Source of the DNA: Reyranella sp.
GTDB taxonomy: Bacteria > Pseudomonadota > Alphaproteobacteria > Reyranellales > Reyranellaceae
Assembly: GCA_019750135.1 (NCBI GenBank)
Contig: JAIEOV010000017.1
Span: 1 to 64,000 of the forward strand
DNA: 64,000 nucleotides
Reading direction: 5' to 3'
Shown: positions 45,627 through 55,998 of the stretch, one piece after another
How the letters are laid out: each line of letters starts with the position of its first letter
Position numbering within the stretch: position 1 is the first letter of the stretch
Position numbers and translations under genes: made by a program
Notes under the pieces: model-generated
The model's input: the letters and a program-made list of their open reading frames with translations, nothing else
Told to the model about the DNA's origin: nothing
Database searches by the model: none

Positions 45627-46385
45627 ATGCGCTTTGCTCCTCGAAGCGTGCGCCCCGCCGCAAGTGTCGAGATCATGCTCACCCCCCATCTCGAGGAGTT
45701 CGACGCCGAAGCCCTGTTTCGTCGAGACCTCACCTATGAAAAGCCGGTGTTCGCATGGTTGGCCGACAATGTGCCGGCGGCCTACGATCTCGTGATCGAG
45801 ATCGGTGCCAATGTCGGAGTTTTTACAATCTTTCTCGATGCTCTCTACCGCGACACGAAGGAGGCGCCGCGCATCGTGGCCTTCGAACCTTCGCGAAGGG
45901 CGTTTGCGCGATTGCTCGAGAATCTGGCGGCGAACGACACGCGCTTCACGTCCGTCTTTCAAGCCGCGATTGGTCCGACATCAGGGCTACAAACCTTCTT
46001 CGAACCCGTGGGGCACCTGACCAATGGATCATTCCTGCGGGAATTCTCAGAGATCTTTTCCGATCGGATCGAGGAAAGCGTTGCAGTCACAGTGGCGGCG
46101 TCCGAGCTCGAAAGATGGCTGGCGCCGGCCCGTCGCGCCTTGATCAAGATCGACGTAGAAGGCTTCGAGCCTCGGCTCGTAATGGCGCTCAAGCCCCTGC
46201 TTGAGCGCTACAAGCCGGATCTGTTGATCGAAGTCGTCCCCTTTACCGTCGAGGAGTTGGAACAAAGTCCAGCCCTTGCGGGCTACGGTCGCTATCTCAT
46301 CGGCGACTCAAGACTCGAACACGCGCCGGCCCTCTTCGCTTCGCACACCCATCGGGACTGGCTGCTGCGTTGGCCGGCGGCCTGA
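45627..46385 (+). CDS. FkbM family methyltransferase
   Basis: DLVIEIGANVGVFTIFLDALY...VAFEPSRRAFARLLENL...LIKIDVEGFEPRLV. Confidence 0.9.
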   Translation: MRFAPRSVRPAASVEIMLTPHLEEFDAEALFRRDLTYEKPVFAWLADNVPAAYDLVIEIGANVGVFTIFLDALYRDTKEAPRIVAFEPSRRAFARLLENLAANDTRFTSVFQAAIGPTSGLQTFFEPVGHLTNGSFLREFSEIFSDRIEESVAVTVAASELERWLAPARRALIKIDVEGFEPRLVMALKPLLERYKPDLLIEVVPFTVEELEQSPALAGYGRYLIGDSRLEHAPALFASHTHRDWLLRWPAA

Positions 46386-46485
46386 ACACGGCCCCGGTCT
46401 CGGTGACGCGCTTGCGATTTTGACCGGCGGCGGAGAAAAGAGGAAGACATCTGTCCGCATCGCCAGCGGCTTGGGGAGATCAGGA

Positions 46486-47841
46486 GTGCAAAAAGTAGCC
46501 ACGACTGGCAACGCCACGCTCATTGCCTATGACGGCAACCCGCTGCTGACAACGGATCCGTGGTTTGGCGACGAAGAGCCGGCCTATTTTGGTAGCTGGG
46601 TGCTGTCACACCGCATTCCGCGCCAGCTCAAGGATGACATTCTCGCCTGCGATTATGTGTGGTTCTCGCACGGCCATCCCGACCACCTCAATCCCACCAG
46701 TATCGAGCGCTTCAAAGGCAAGAAGATCTTGCTGGCTGATCACGTCGGCAGCCGAATATACAAAGATCTGACACCCGGTGGTTTCAACGTCACCATTCTG
46801 CCCGACCGGCAGTGGGTGACGCTGTCGGACAACGTGAAAATCCACTGCATCACGACGCGTATTCAGGACTCGATCCTTCTTGTCGATGTCGGCGGCCGCC
46901 TGTTCATCAATCTGAACGACGCAGGAACGCGCGACTGCTCCCGTTACATCCGCAGCATAGCCCGCCACTACAAACACGCCTACGTACTGGCGCTGTCGGG
47001 GTACGGCGACGCCGACATGATCAACATCTTCAAGGAAGATGGCACGTTCGTCGTTCCTCGCGCAGCCAAGCGGCCGTCGGTCGATGCCCAGCTCCGCAAC
47101 CTTTGCAAGGCCACCGGCGCCCGGTCGGTCATTCCGTTCTCGTCCTTCCATCAATACCAGCGGGAGGATTCACTTTGGGCTCAAGCCTACACAACCCCAA
47201 TCGATGTGTTTCGTTCGGGCCTGTCGGGCGGCATGGAATGCCTGCCCCCCTTTTCCACGGTAGACTGCATCACCGGCAACATCGAAACGCCACATCATGA
47301 CACGGTGACCGTGACGCCGCGACCGGCGGCGGACTTTGGCGACAATTGGTCGGACCAGCTCGAGCCGGCCGACATTGCGGCGATCGAGAGCTACTTTGCG
47401 CGCAAGGAGCGGATACGAAAGCATTTCGGCTTCGTCACCTTCAAGGTGGGCGGCAAGGAGCACAGCCTCCGGATGGACGGGCGGCCCAATCGCGGCGTCA
47501 CCTTCGAGGTACCCCGCACCAGCCTGATGAGCGCCGTCGACTACCGCATTTTCGACGATCTGCTGATCGGCAATTTCATGAAGACGACACTGCACGGGCT
47601 CGAGTCCCTCAACGAGCCGCCGGGCGAGTTCAACTACAATGTCGCGAAGTATGGCGACAATGGCCTGGCCGAAACCGACTCGGAAATCGCAAAATACCTG
47701 GCCGAGTATCGTCGGCGCGCCGGCATAGACCATTTGATAAGCGCGCTCGAGGACCAGTCTCGCAATTTCATCACCCGCTTCGCCAAGCAGGACACGCCGC
47801 TCTATCGAATGATGAAGCAACTCTACATGTCGATGCGATAG
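46486..47841 (+). CDS. Metallo-beta-lactamase-fold protein resembling the CMP-Neu5Ac hydroxylase (CMAH)/UlaG-type MBL domain
   Basis: DPWFGDEEPAYFGSW, YVWFSHGHPDHLNPTSI, RLFINLNDAGTRD, VIPFSSFHQYQREDS, VTPRPAADFG. GTG start at 46486 preceded by ggggagatcagga. Confidence 0.7.
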   Translation: MQKVATTGNATLIAYDGNPLLTTDPWFGDEEPAYFGSWVLSHRIPRQLKDDILACDYVWFSHGHPDHLNPTSIERFKGKKILLADHVGSRIYKDLTPGGFNVTILPDRQWVTLSDNVKIHCITTRIQDSILLVDVGGRLFINLNDAGTRDCSRYIRSIARHYKHAYVLALSGYGDADMINIFKEDGTFVVPRAAKRPSVDAQLRNLCKATGARSVIPFSSFHQYQREDSLWAQAYTTPIDVFRSGLSGGMECLPPFSTVDCITGNIETPHHDTVTVTPRPAADFGDNWSDQLEPADIAAIESYFARKERIRKHFGFVTFKVGGKEHSLRMDGRPNRGVTFEVPRTSLMSAVDYRIFDDLLIGNFMKTTLHGLESLNEPPGEFNYNVAKYGDNGLAETDSEIAKYLAEYRRRAGIDHLISALEDQSRNFITRFAKQDTPLYRMMKQLYMSMR

Positions 47842-47876
47842 CGGCGGCAAACGAGAGAATTTGACCCCGCACCATC

Positions 47877-49361
47877 ATGCTCAGGACGAAGCTCGACCTT
47901 TTCAGCGAAGGGAAGACAGTTCGCTTCGTGCTGCTCGCCATGTTCGTGGCAGCCGCTGCGTCGATCCTTCTCACCAAGCAGACCGGCGTCGACTATCTCT
48001 ACTACTACCTCCCGGTTTCGGACTACCTGTTCAGCCGGGGCATGCCCACGACGGTCAGCCCTTCCGTCATCGACGCCCCGTTCGGCTATCCGCGGGCCGA
48101 GTATCTTCTGCTCGGGGCAACCGCGATTCTCGGCGACTACAGGATCTACGCCATCAAGTTGATCCAATGCCTGAAGGTCGCCGCGGTATTCTGGCTGAGC
48201 TTTCGGCTTGCCGTCGCGCGGTCGGATGGCAACGGCTTCCTGCTGCCGGCGGCGTTGATCGCACCATCAGCGACCGCCTTCTTCAGCGTTTACAGCACCG
48301 ACATCAATTCGATCATCGGCTTGCTCGCCATAATCCTGATCCTCACGGGGAGAGAGAGGAGCGTGTTCCTGTGGTCGCTGGTGTCGTACGCAGCACTCAG
48401 CAAGTACACCTTCTGGCTGTTCCTCCCGCCGCTGTACCTGTTGCTCTGGCGCGCGCGAACGTTGCGCTGGATCTCGCTGCTGCCGCTGGTGCTGGTTCTC
48501 TGGCACCTCGCCTCGAATTTCCATTTCTTCGGCAATCCGGTGTTTCCGGTAGGCGCACGACCGAACCCGGCGCTGCCCGACGATCTGGCACGTCACTTGA
48601 TGGCCTGGTCGAAGCCGAATTCGGAGTGGCTCTTGTACATCGCCGGCGGGTTCCTGGCCGGTGGCGGGCTGCTGGCCGTCCTGCCCGGGTTGCCGAGGTT
48701 CTGGTACGCCGTTTCCGGCTTGTATATCGCAGGATGGGCGCTCGCCATGCAGGCCGATTCGGCGAGCGATACGGGTCGCTTCCTTCTGCCGGTATCGATC
48801 GGTGCGGCGTGCTTGGCCTTGCCGCCACGCGTGCTCCCGCTGCGCCTCGTGTTGCTCTACGCGCCCTTGCTCGCGCTTTGCCTGATCGCCTTCGTCGACG
48901 TGCGACGCGACACGCCAGTGTACTATATCCTGCTGGCAGCCTTTGCCGTGGCGGCCATACTTGCGAGGGCGCCACAGCCTTGGCGCTTTGCCTCCTACGC
49001 CATCGTCCTCACGACCTTCCTGGTCTATTCGGCGGCACGCATCTATCTGAAGTTCGATGTCAGCGGAGACCTCGGCTACTCCGAATACCGATACCAGATC
49101 GAGCAGGTGGACTCGGCGGCGCACGACGGGCTCGTGATCACCGATTTCCCCCGCCTGCCGCACGCTCAAAGACTCAATCCGAACGTCATCCTGTGGGGAT
49201 CCGATGTCTACGGGCCCAAGTGGAGCCGGGTGGCAGTCTCCGGGACTTTCGACTGCCGCGGGGACGCGGTGGCGCTGATCGGCAGCCCACGATTCCTGCG
49301 CAGCGCGCAACGGTTGAGATTCGAGAATTGCCGGTCGATTCGCACGATCCTGTTCCCATAG
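47877..49361 (+). CDS. Polytopic membrane protein, GT-C-like
   Basis: MLRTKLDLFSEGKTVRFVLLAMFVAAAASILLT...YPRAEYLLLGATAILGDYRIYAIKLIQCL...; repeated TM segments. Confidence 0.65.
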   Translation: MLRTKLDLFSEGKTVRFVLLAMFVAAAASILLTKQTGVDYLYYYLPVSDYLFSRGMPTTVSPSVIDAPFGYPRAEYLLLGATAILGDYRIYAIKLIQCLKVAAVFWLSFRLAVARSDGNGFLLPAALIAPSATAFFSVYSTDINSIIGLLAIILILTGRERSVFLWSLVSYAALSKYTFWLFLPPLYLLLWRARTLRWISLLPLVLVLWHLASNFHFFGNPVFPVGARPNPALPDDLARHLMAWSKPNSEWLLYIAGGFLAGGGLLAVLPGLPRFWYAVSGLYIAGWALAMQADSASDTGRFLLPVSIGAACLALPPRVLPLRLVLLYAPLLALCLIAFVDVRRDTPVYYILLAAFAVAAILARAPQPWRFASYAIVLTTFLVYSAARIYLKFDVSGDLGYSEYRYQIEQVDSAAHDGLVITDFPRLPHAQRLNPNVILWGSDVYGPKWSRVAVSGTFDCRGDAVALIGSPRFLRSAQRLRFENCRSIRTILFP

Positions 49362-49428
49362 TCTCCAGTCGGTTTTGATGAGAACCTGGGCATGGAGATG
49401 CGAGCATCATTCACCGAGAGCTCTTTAG

Positions 49429-50319
49429 ATGTCGAAATTTCCAGAAGAACGAGACAAGCCCAACCGGCCGCTCAACGAACTGGTCCGGCGCTCGTACATC
49501 TTGGCCTATACCGAAGACGTCGGGCCCCTGTTCGGCGCCCTTGCCGCGGAGCAGTTGAATCCCGAGATCCTGCGAGCCTCTTATTCGGAAGCGGAACTGA
49601 CCCTTCCTCGGGCAATCAGGACTTTCCTGAATCATCGCGCCGCCTGGCAGCGCGCGAGTGAGCAGGAAGGCTACACGCTGATCTGCGAGTCCGACTATGT
49701 GCCTTGTCGTGGCGTTGGGTCGCTCCCAAGTTTCTGGCCGCTGTCCGATCCTATGGGTTGGGGCTATCTCTATGCTGGCAGCCCGCGTCTCCTCGCGCTG
49801 ATCGGCGAAAGAAGGTACTTGCGCGCGCACTGTTCCCCGTTGGTTGGCTACGTGGTCAACGCCGCTATCGCTCGCATCCTATGCGACTTCTTCCAGAGCG
49901 AGATCGATCGCCACGGTACCAGCGTGTATTTCCCCTTCGACGCCCATCTGCAGTGGTTTGTCATGGGCGGTGGCGGCAATGCATTCATCCCCATGAAGAA
50001 CTATGGCGAGCACGGGGGATTTCCCAATCCCGAGCATGCCGTCTTCGGCCTGCCGCGCGCCGGACAGCACAGGGCCGACAATCTCGCTACTCGCTTACAT
50101 TTCTTGCCGCAGTACAGCCGTGGAAGCATCTTCCGCTATTTGCGCGTGCGGGCATACGCGCGGTTGCTCGGCGTCGGCCGCTTGTTGGCAAACAAATGGG
50201 TGTTGAACACCAATGCCTATCACCACGGCCTGCTCGACAAGGTAGAAATGTATACCGTCGGCGTGAAAAGGCTGTTGCCTTCAACGCGCCGGGATGTGGC
50301 AACGGGCCAGGTGATCTGA
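49429..50319 (+). CDS. Putative LPS-type glycosyltransferase (GT25-like) or unknown cytosolic enzyme
   Basis: YTLICESDYVPCRGVGSLPSFWPLSDPMGWGYLYAGSPRLLALIG...YFPFDAHLQWFVMGGGGNAFIPMKNYGEHGGFPNPEH. Confidence 0.45.
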   Translation: MSKFPEERDKPNRPLNELVRRSYILAYTEDVGPLFGALAAEQLNPEILRASYSEAELTLPRAIRTFLNHRAAWQRASEQEGYTLICESDYVPCRGVGSLPSFWPLSDPMGWGYLYAGSPRLLALIGERRYLRAHCSPLVGYVVNAAIARILCDFFQSEIDRHGTSVYFPFDAHLQWFVMGGGGNAFIPMKNYGEHGGFPNPEHAVFGLPRAGQHRADNLATRLHFLPQYSRGSIFRYLRVRAYARLLGVGRLLANKWVLNTNAYHHGLLDKVEMYTVGVKRLLPSTRRDVATGQVI

Positions 50320-50326
50320 GGCGCCG

Positions 50327-51067
50327 TTACTCCCACCCATTTCTGTTGTGCAGGGGCGTCCCTCTCCGAACATACACGAAGTCGGCCTGCCGGAGTCGCC
50401 CATCACTCCCGCGCCCGCTCAGTGACGCGACGTCGAACAGGTCGAAGCCGCGCACATCGAGAAATCGCTCTAGATCAGCACGCGTCGGGAGACCTTCCCA
50501 GCGGAGAAACGTCACCTCGGTGACGATCATTTCGACGCGAGGCAACAGGTCCAAGGCTCCTTCGAGTGCCGGCAGTTCGTGACCCTGCAAGTCGAGCTTG
50601 ACCAAAGTCCGGTCATCCTCCCGGCAATTTGACCGGAAAAGCTCGTCGAGCGTCGTTGCCTTGACCTGCACGGTCGCGTCTGCGAGTCGGTCGGCGGCCG
50701 GTATGTGCGCCCCAGTGTCCGGCGTCTGCCCGCAGATCATCGGCAGCACGCCCGGTCGATTGCTCAGAGCATACGGGTGCATCACGAAGTGACGATTCGA
50801 ACACAGCTCTCTCAGCGGCTCATGGCACGACGGCTGGGGCTCGACCATGTGAATGACCGCGGACGGGAAGACTTTGTGTGCGGTTTGCGCGAACCATCCC
50901 GTGTGCGCGCCGCCGTCCACGATCACCCTGGGCTCAAATCCCAGTTGTTTCAGATGATGAAGGCAGTGTTCCATCGCGTCGAACCGGTTTTGTGCGGTTC
51001 GCGAGAGACGCAGCCCCATGACCGCAAGGAGCCTCTTTGCTCCGCGTTTGGCAAGGTTCACCAGCAT
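50327..51067 (-). CDS. FkbM family methyltransferase
   Basis: RVIVDGGAHTGWFAQTAHKVFPSAVIHMVEPQPSC...TLVKLDLQGHELPALEGALDLLPRVEMIVTEVTF. Confidence 0.9.
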   Translation of the reverse strand: MLVNLAKRGAKRLLAVMGLRLSRTAQNRFDAMEHCLHHLKQLGFEPRVIVDGGAHTGWFAQTAHKVFPSAVIHMVEPQPSCHEPLRELCSNRHFVMHPYALSNRPGVLPMICGQTPDTGAHIPAADRLADATVQVKATTLDELFRSNCREDDRTLVKLDLQGHELPALEGALDLLPRVEMIVTEVTFLRWEGLPTRADLERFLDVRGFDLFDVASLSGRGSDGRLRQADFVYVRRGTPLHNRNGWE

Positions 51068-51205
51068 GGGATCGCGATGCCCTCGCATTCAATGTCGTTC
51101 TGCTCGTCGTCCGCCCGAGCGGTCACTGTCGCCACGGTAATACCCAGCCCTTTCAAGAAAGACCGTCCATTATGAACTGCGACTGCCAGCGGCGCAGCAT
51201 TGGAG

Positions 51206-52360
51206 CTAAGAAGCCCCACTTCGCCTGCTGAGACCGAGTGTCGTCGCCGCTTCGATGATCGCTTCCGCGGCACGCTGCGGTGAATAAACTTCGATCTTGT
51301 CTGCGAGCCGGCGCCGAACATGGGCCCGATCCAGCGACAGCACGTCTTTCATGGCAACCGCCAGGGCAGCGACGTCGCCGAACGGGAAGATTGCTCCTGT
51401 TGCGCCTGCATCGATGAGGTCAGGCCCGCAGCCGACTGCGTCCGACACGACAGCGGGAACGCCGCATGCCATGGCCTCGTTGACCACCAGTCCCCACGTC
51501 TCCTGGGCATTGGAAGGCAGCACCAGCAAGTCGGCTGCGGCATACACTGCCGGCAGTTCACTCTGGTTCACGAAGCCCATGAACTCGACACGAACGGACG
51601 CATTTGCCGCAATCTGCCGGAGTTCAGCCTCGAGCTCGCCGGAGCCCGCGAAAGCGACTTCAATCGGTTGTCCGGAGAGTTGTGACACGGCATGCAGCAG
51701 ATCGGCAGGACGCTTGCGTGGGATCAGCTTGCCGACGAACAGGATGCGCCGGCGGCTGGGATCGCGCGATACGGCAGCGGCGGCGCTGGCGGCGGCGAAG
51801 GCCTCGTTGTCGATGCAGTGCGGCGAGAAGAACAAGCGGTCTGTCGGGGCGCCGTAATGCAGGAGATAGTCGCGATTCCTTTGGCCGACATAGAGGAACC
51901 CGTCGAAGCGACGCAACAGATGCGAGAACGCCAGCCATTTGGCCACTTGGATGAAGGTGTTGCGCTGGGTGCGGAGTTGCGAATCGCCACGGACCAGCAC
52001 CGGCACGCCGTGCCGGCGGCAGGCGCGGACGGCCTGCCAGTAGCAGCGCAACGCCCAGCCCGGCACGACGAAGGCGTCGAACCTACCGCGAGCGATCTCC
52101 TCGGCGATGCCCGGCGTGTCGCAGCCGGAGAAGCGATCGGTCGACGGCTCGCGGGCGACATTGACGAGGAAGCGGCTGTCATAACCCGACAGCAGGTCGA
52201 CGTCCCAATCGAAGGCCACGCCGAAACCAGCGCGCGCCTGCTGCTCGGCCGTCTGCCGATGGGCGAAGAACACGGTGAGATCGCATTGTTTCGCCAAGGC
52301 ACGGAAGATCGGCGTGTAGTACTGGATCGGATGGCTGACCAGGAAGCCGATGCGCGCCAT
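51206..52360 (-). CDS. Glycosyltransferase family 4
   Basis: MARIGFLVSHPIQYYTPIFRALAK...RILFVGKLIPRKRPADLLHAVSQL...LPSNAQETWGLVVNEAMACGVPAVVSDAVGC. Confidence 0.93.
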   Translation of the reverse strand: MARIGFLVSHPIQYYTPIFRALAKQCDLTVFFAHRQTAEQQARAGFGVAFDWDVDLLSGYDSRFLVNVAREPSTDRFSGCDTPGIAEEIARGRFDAFVVPGWALRCYWQAVRACRRHGVPVLVRGDSQLRTQRNTFIQVAKWLAFSHLLRRFDGFLYVGQRNRDYLLHYGAPTDRLFFSPHCIDNEAFAAASAAAAVSRDPSRRRILFVGKLIPRKRPADLLHAVSQLSGQPIEVAFAGSGELEAELRQIAANASVRVEFMGFVNQSELPAVYAAADLLVLPSNAQETWGLVVNEAMACGVPAVVSDAVGCGPDLIDAGATGAIFPFGDVAALAVAMKDVLSLDRAHVRRRLADKIEVYSPQRAAEAIIEAATTLGLSRRSGAS

Positions 52361-52362
52361 CG

Positions 52363-53658
52363 CTAGCCCCGCCCTGCCGCAGCGCGCTCGCAGGCGAGGT
52401 CGAGCGCCGTTGCCAGCGCCTGCGTCGACGCACGGGCCGAAAAGGCGTCGAAGGCTACTCGATCCACGGCATCGGCGTCATAGGTCTTGTCGTCGATGAA
52501 CGACCGCAGGCCATCGGCCACCTCGCCCGCCGCCGGCAGCGCCCCTTCGGTGAGCGTCAGCACCCTGCCGGCATGCATCGAACGCACCATGTCCACCGCC
52601 GTGCTGTCCCGGTGCAGCATGGCGAAGACTGGACGGCGCGACAGCATGGCCTGGAACACCTTGGACGGCGTGTAGTGAGTCTCGGTCGAGCCCAGCACCA
52701 GCACTGCATCGCTCCGACTCAGGTGATTGAGGGCGTCGACATAACCAATACGCTGCGGGTGCTCGTCGACGATGTCGGCGACCCCCGCCCGTTCGGCGCG
52801 CGACTGCACCTGGTGCCCGGCCGGATCGTCGGGCGAACTGCCCGTTCCGACGAAGTGCACCTTGAGGCGAGCGGCGATGTCGGGCGCTCGTGCCTTGAGG
52901 GCGCCCAGTCCGGCCAGGAAGGCGTCGAGCACGACGATTCCCGCCGGCAGCAGGGCGCCGGCGTAGATCATGTGGAAACGGCCGTCGCCCGGCTGGAACA
53001 GGAAAGGCGGCCGGTCGAGATTCCGCACCAGGCCGTAGTCCTCCGGCGCGATGCCCATCGGCATGCAGGCGACGACGGCGTTCTTGGCGACCTCGGGATT
53101 GCGCTCGAGCATGCCCGCGACATACCCCGGCGCCATGCCGGTGATCAGGCTCGCCCCCTGCACCGCCCATGGCTCGAGGATCGATGCCAACCGATACGAG
53201 CCCCAGGCTCGACTGAACGGCACGTCGATGCCGGGCCAGCGGTTGATCCACGGGTCCTGGTAGTCGATGCCGAACGGCAGCCCGTAGCGGCGATGGATCA
53301 GCCGCCCGACGGGCGCCAGGAAGTTCGACGGGATGGTGATCAGGACGAAGTCGATCTCGCGCCGCGCCGCCAGTTCCGCCAGCACGCGGTAGCACCCCCG
53401 GAAGGCGCGCACGCCGATGTCGCCGACCAACCTGACGGGCCGCGTCGACATCGTCGGCGCATGGATGACCCTGAGCCCGGGCGCTACCAGGCGCTCGAGA
53501 TCGGCATCCGGCCGCTCTTCGTAGAGCGCCGGGTCTCCCGTGACGACGATGGGCTCCCAGCCGAATTCCGGCAGATGGCGCGACCACAACCGCGCCCGCT
53601 GCGCGCCGACCAGGTTGCTGGGCGCGAAGTGACCGCTCACCAGGGCGAGCCGCTTCAT
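52363..53658 (-). CDS. Glycosyltransferase (GT4-like)
   Basis: MKRLALVSGHFAPSNLVGAQRARLWSRHLPEFGWEPIVVTGDPALYEERPDADLERLV...FGIDYQDPWINRWPG. Confidence 0.87.
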   Translation of the reverse strand: MKRLALVSGHFAPSNLVGAQRARLWSRHLPEFGWEPIVVTGDPALYEERPDADLERLVAPGLRVIHAPTMSTRPVRLVGDIGVRAFRGCYRVLAELAARREIDFVLITIPSNFLAPVGRLIHRRYGLPFGIDYQDPWINRWPGIDVPFSRAWGSYRLASILEPWAVQGASLITGMAPGYVAGMLERNPEVAKNAVVACMPMGIAPEDYGLVRNLDRPPFLFQPGDGRFHMIYAGALLPAGIVVLDAFLAGLGALKARAPDIAARLKVHFVGTGSSPDDPAGHQVQSRAERAGVADIVDEHPQRIGYVDALNHLSRSDAVLVLGSTETHYTPSKVFQAMLSRRPVFAMLHRDSTAVDMVRSMHAGRVLTLTEGALPAAGEVADGLRSFIDDKTYDADAVDRVAFDAFSARASTQALATALDLACERAAAGRG

Positions 53659-54713
53659 CGTCGCGACTTCAACGCCGAACGCGCACTCTCATAAAGCTCG
53701 ACGTAGTGCGCGACCACGACGTCGGGCGCATACTCCTGCTCGGCGCGGCGCCGGCAACCGGCACGATCGATGGTGTCGAGCTTGGCCACCGCCTCGCAGC
53801 CCTCCTCGATCGACTTGATGAGGAACCCGTCGACACCCTGGCGCACGATCTCGGGCAGCGAGCCGCGTGGACAGGAGATGACCGGCGTGCCGCAGCCCAG
53901 CGCCTCGGCGAACACGATGCCGAACGGCTCGTTCCACTGGATGGGGACGACCATGGCGCGCGCCTCGCCCAGCACCTTGTTCTTCTGCACGTCGTCGACC
54001 GGCCCGACATACTCGATGCCGTCGCGGCCGATCCACGGCTCGATCTCGGTCCGCCAGTACTCGCCCTCGGGGCCCGTGTCGGAGTGATTGCCGGCGATCA
54101 CCAGCCGGTGGCCAGTACGGCGTGCGATCTCGATCGCCCAGTGGGCGCCCTTGATACTCTCGACTCGACTCAGGAAACAGAGCGGCGCGTCTGCCGCGAC
54201 CGTCGGCCTGAAGGTGAGCGAATCGATCTCGAAGAAGTTGGGGATGCCGCGCCAGTCCCCACCGAAGCGCCGCCCGCAGGCGGCGATATAGTCGCTGCAC
54301 CCCGTGAAGCGCAGCACCTCGGGCGCCGCGAGCTTCACCGCCATGTCGATCGTGCGCCTGGTCGGATCGCGCTGGAACGACATGACGATCGGGATCGCAC
54401 CGCGCAGCAGCGGGGTCAGGTAGGCAATCCGCGAAAAGCTGTGAATGACGTCGGGCTTGAAGGCGCGCACGGCCCGCCACAGGGCGACGCCATTGCGCAG
54501 TGTGTCGGTGCGCGACAGCGAACTCTCGCCCGGCCAGGCATGGAAGGCATCAGCCGGACATTGCGAGCCGGGCTTGGCGACCAGGCAGACCTTGTGCCCG
54601 CCCGCGCGCAGGCGGCGCACCAGGCCGTCGACGATGCGCTCGATACCGCCATAGAGACGAGGCGGCACTTCGATCTCCGGATCGGCGGTGATCAGGATGC
54701 GCATCAGCGGCAT
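53655..54713 (-). CDS. Glycosyltransferase family 4
   Basis: MRILITADPEIEVPPRLYGGIERIVDGLVRRLRAGGHKV...FLSRVESIKGAHWAIEIARRTGHRLVIAGN...PFGIVFAEALGCGTPVISCPRGSLPEIV. Confidence 0.93.
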   Translation of the reverse strand: MPLMRILITADPEIEVPPRLYGGIERIVDGLVRRLRAGGHKVCLVAKPGSQCPADAFHAWPGESSLSRTDTLRNGVALWRAVRAFKPDVIHSFSRIAYLTPLLRGAIPIVMSFQRDPTRRTIDMAVKLAAPEVLRFTGCSDYIAACGRRFGGDWRGIPNFFEIDSLTFRPTVAADAPLCFLSRVESIKGAHWAIEIARRTGHRLVIAGNHSDTGPEGEYWRTEIEPWIGRDGIEYVGPVDDVQKNKVLGEARAMVVPIQWNEPFGIVFAEALGCGTPVISCPRGSLPEIVRQGVDGFLIKSIEEGCEAVAKLDTIDRAGCRRRAEQEYAPDVVVAHYVELYESARSALKSRR

Positions 54714-54768
54714 ATGCTCCGGTGCAAGTGTGGACTAGGCCAGCCGCCGGTCCCCTGTTTCAGGGTCG

Positions 54769-55998
54769 TCATGCTGCTACCCTCCTGTTCGCAAAGGCCC
54801 GCTCGACGGAGCTCAGCAAAACCTTCTTCTCGACGTCCCAGTTGTAGCGCTCGCGTCCCAATCGCCACGCCATCTCTCGTGCTGCCGACCGTTCGTCGGG
54901 CGCCGCGAGCCGATCAAGCACCGCCGCGATGCCGGCAGGATCTGCCAAGGAGACAACGCGCGCTGCCGCCCCCAGTTCAGGGGCCAGGGCATCTTGCGCC
55001 GGCGTGTTGCTCAACAACACCGGCACGCCGGCCAACAGGTAGGTGAAGATCTTGTTGGTAAGGCAGACCCGGCGATTCTCGCTGACGTCGGTTTCCAACG
55101 ACAGGCCGACATCGTAGTCCGCCGCCAGCCGTACCATCTCCTGCGGCGCTGCCATCGGCAATAGGCGGACGCTGTCCGCGACGCCGAGCTCGCGCGCCAG
55201 CTCCATCAGGCTGTCGCCATGCCCCCACCGATTGCTGCCGCGGATGTCGAGGGTGACGCGCATCGTCGTCCGTGCCATTGCCCGGATGAAGGCCTGCAGG
55301 CCGCGATCCAGGCCGACCGTCTGCGAAAACCAGTAGGCCCTGAACACGCCCTGCCCTGTGCATACCGGCTCTGCCGGCGCCATCGCGAGAGGAAAGACGT
55401 TGAGCACTGCGGTCGGCTCGACCCCGTAGCGGGCGCGATACGCCTTGCCGATCAGCGGCGCCGCTGCCGTCACATGGCGGCAGCCCGGCAGCAGGACGCG
55501 TTCGATGGTCTGCACCAGACCTATCTGAAGCGCCGTGCCCTCGCCCGTGTGCAGATCCTCCGCATCGAAGCCCAGCATCGCACCGCGACGCCGGGCAGCC
55601 TGACCCGCGGCAGCCAGGCCAGCGACGTAGTGCCCGACATAGAGGTCGGCCGGCACGCCTCTCGCTGCCCGCGCCAACGCGGCGACCGGGCCGCCGTAGG
55701 CCCGGGCGGCCAATGCCACGGGGATGTGCGTTCCGGCCAGCTTCGCGACGGCGCCCGCCAACAGACCGATCGGTCGCTCGCTGGCCGACCGCGGCACACG
55801 CACGACTTTCCATCCCACTGAAGCGGCGATCTCGTCGTCGAAGCCGCGTAGCGCTTCCGTATAGTCACAGGCGATGGCGGTGACGGCGTAACCCGCCTCG
55901 TGCAGAGCGTCGGCTTCCTTCAGCACGCGTGGATTGGACGCGAGGTTGCCCGGGCTCACGATGCAGATGGCGCCGCGCGCGGGACTGCGCGTCGTCAT
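54769..55998 (-). CDS. Glycosyltransferase (GT4-like)
   Basis: ICIVSPGNLASNPRVLKEADALHEAGYAVTAIACD...TVGLDRGLQAFIRAM...KIFTYLLAGVPVLLSNTPAQ. Confidence 0.88.
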   Translation of the reverse strand: MTTRSPARGAICIVSPGNLASNPRVLKEADALHEAGYAVTAIACDYTEALRGFDDEIAASVGWKVVRVPRSASERPIGLLAGAVAKLAGTHIPVALAARAYGGPVAALARAARGVPADLYVGHYVAGLAAAGQAARRRGAMLGFDAEDLHTGEGTALQIGLVQTIERVLLPGCRHVTAAAPLIGKAYRARYGVEPTAVLNVFPLAMAPAEPVCTGQGVFRAYWFSQTVGLDRGLQAFIRAMARTTMRVTLDIRGSNRWGHGDSLMELARELGVADSVRLLPMAAPQEMVRLAADYDVGLSLETDVSENRRVCLTNKIFTYLLAGVPVLLSNTPAQDALAPELGAAARVVSLADPAGIAAVLDRLAAPDERSAAREMAWRLGRERYNWDVEKKVLLSSVERAFANRRVAA

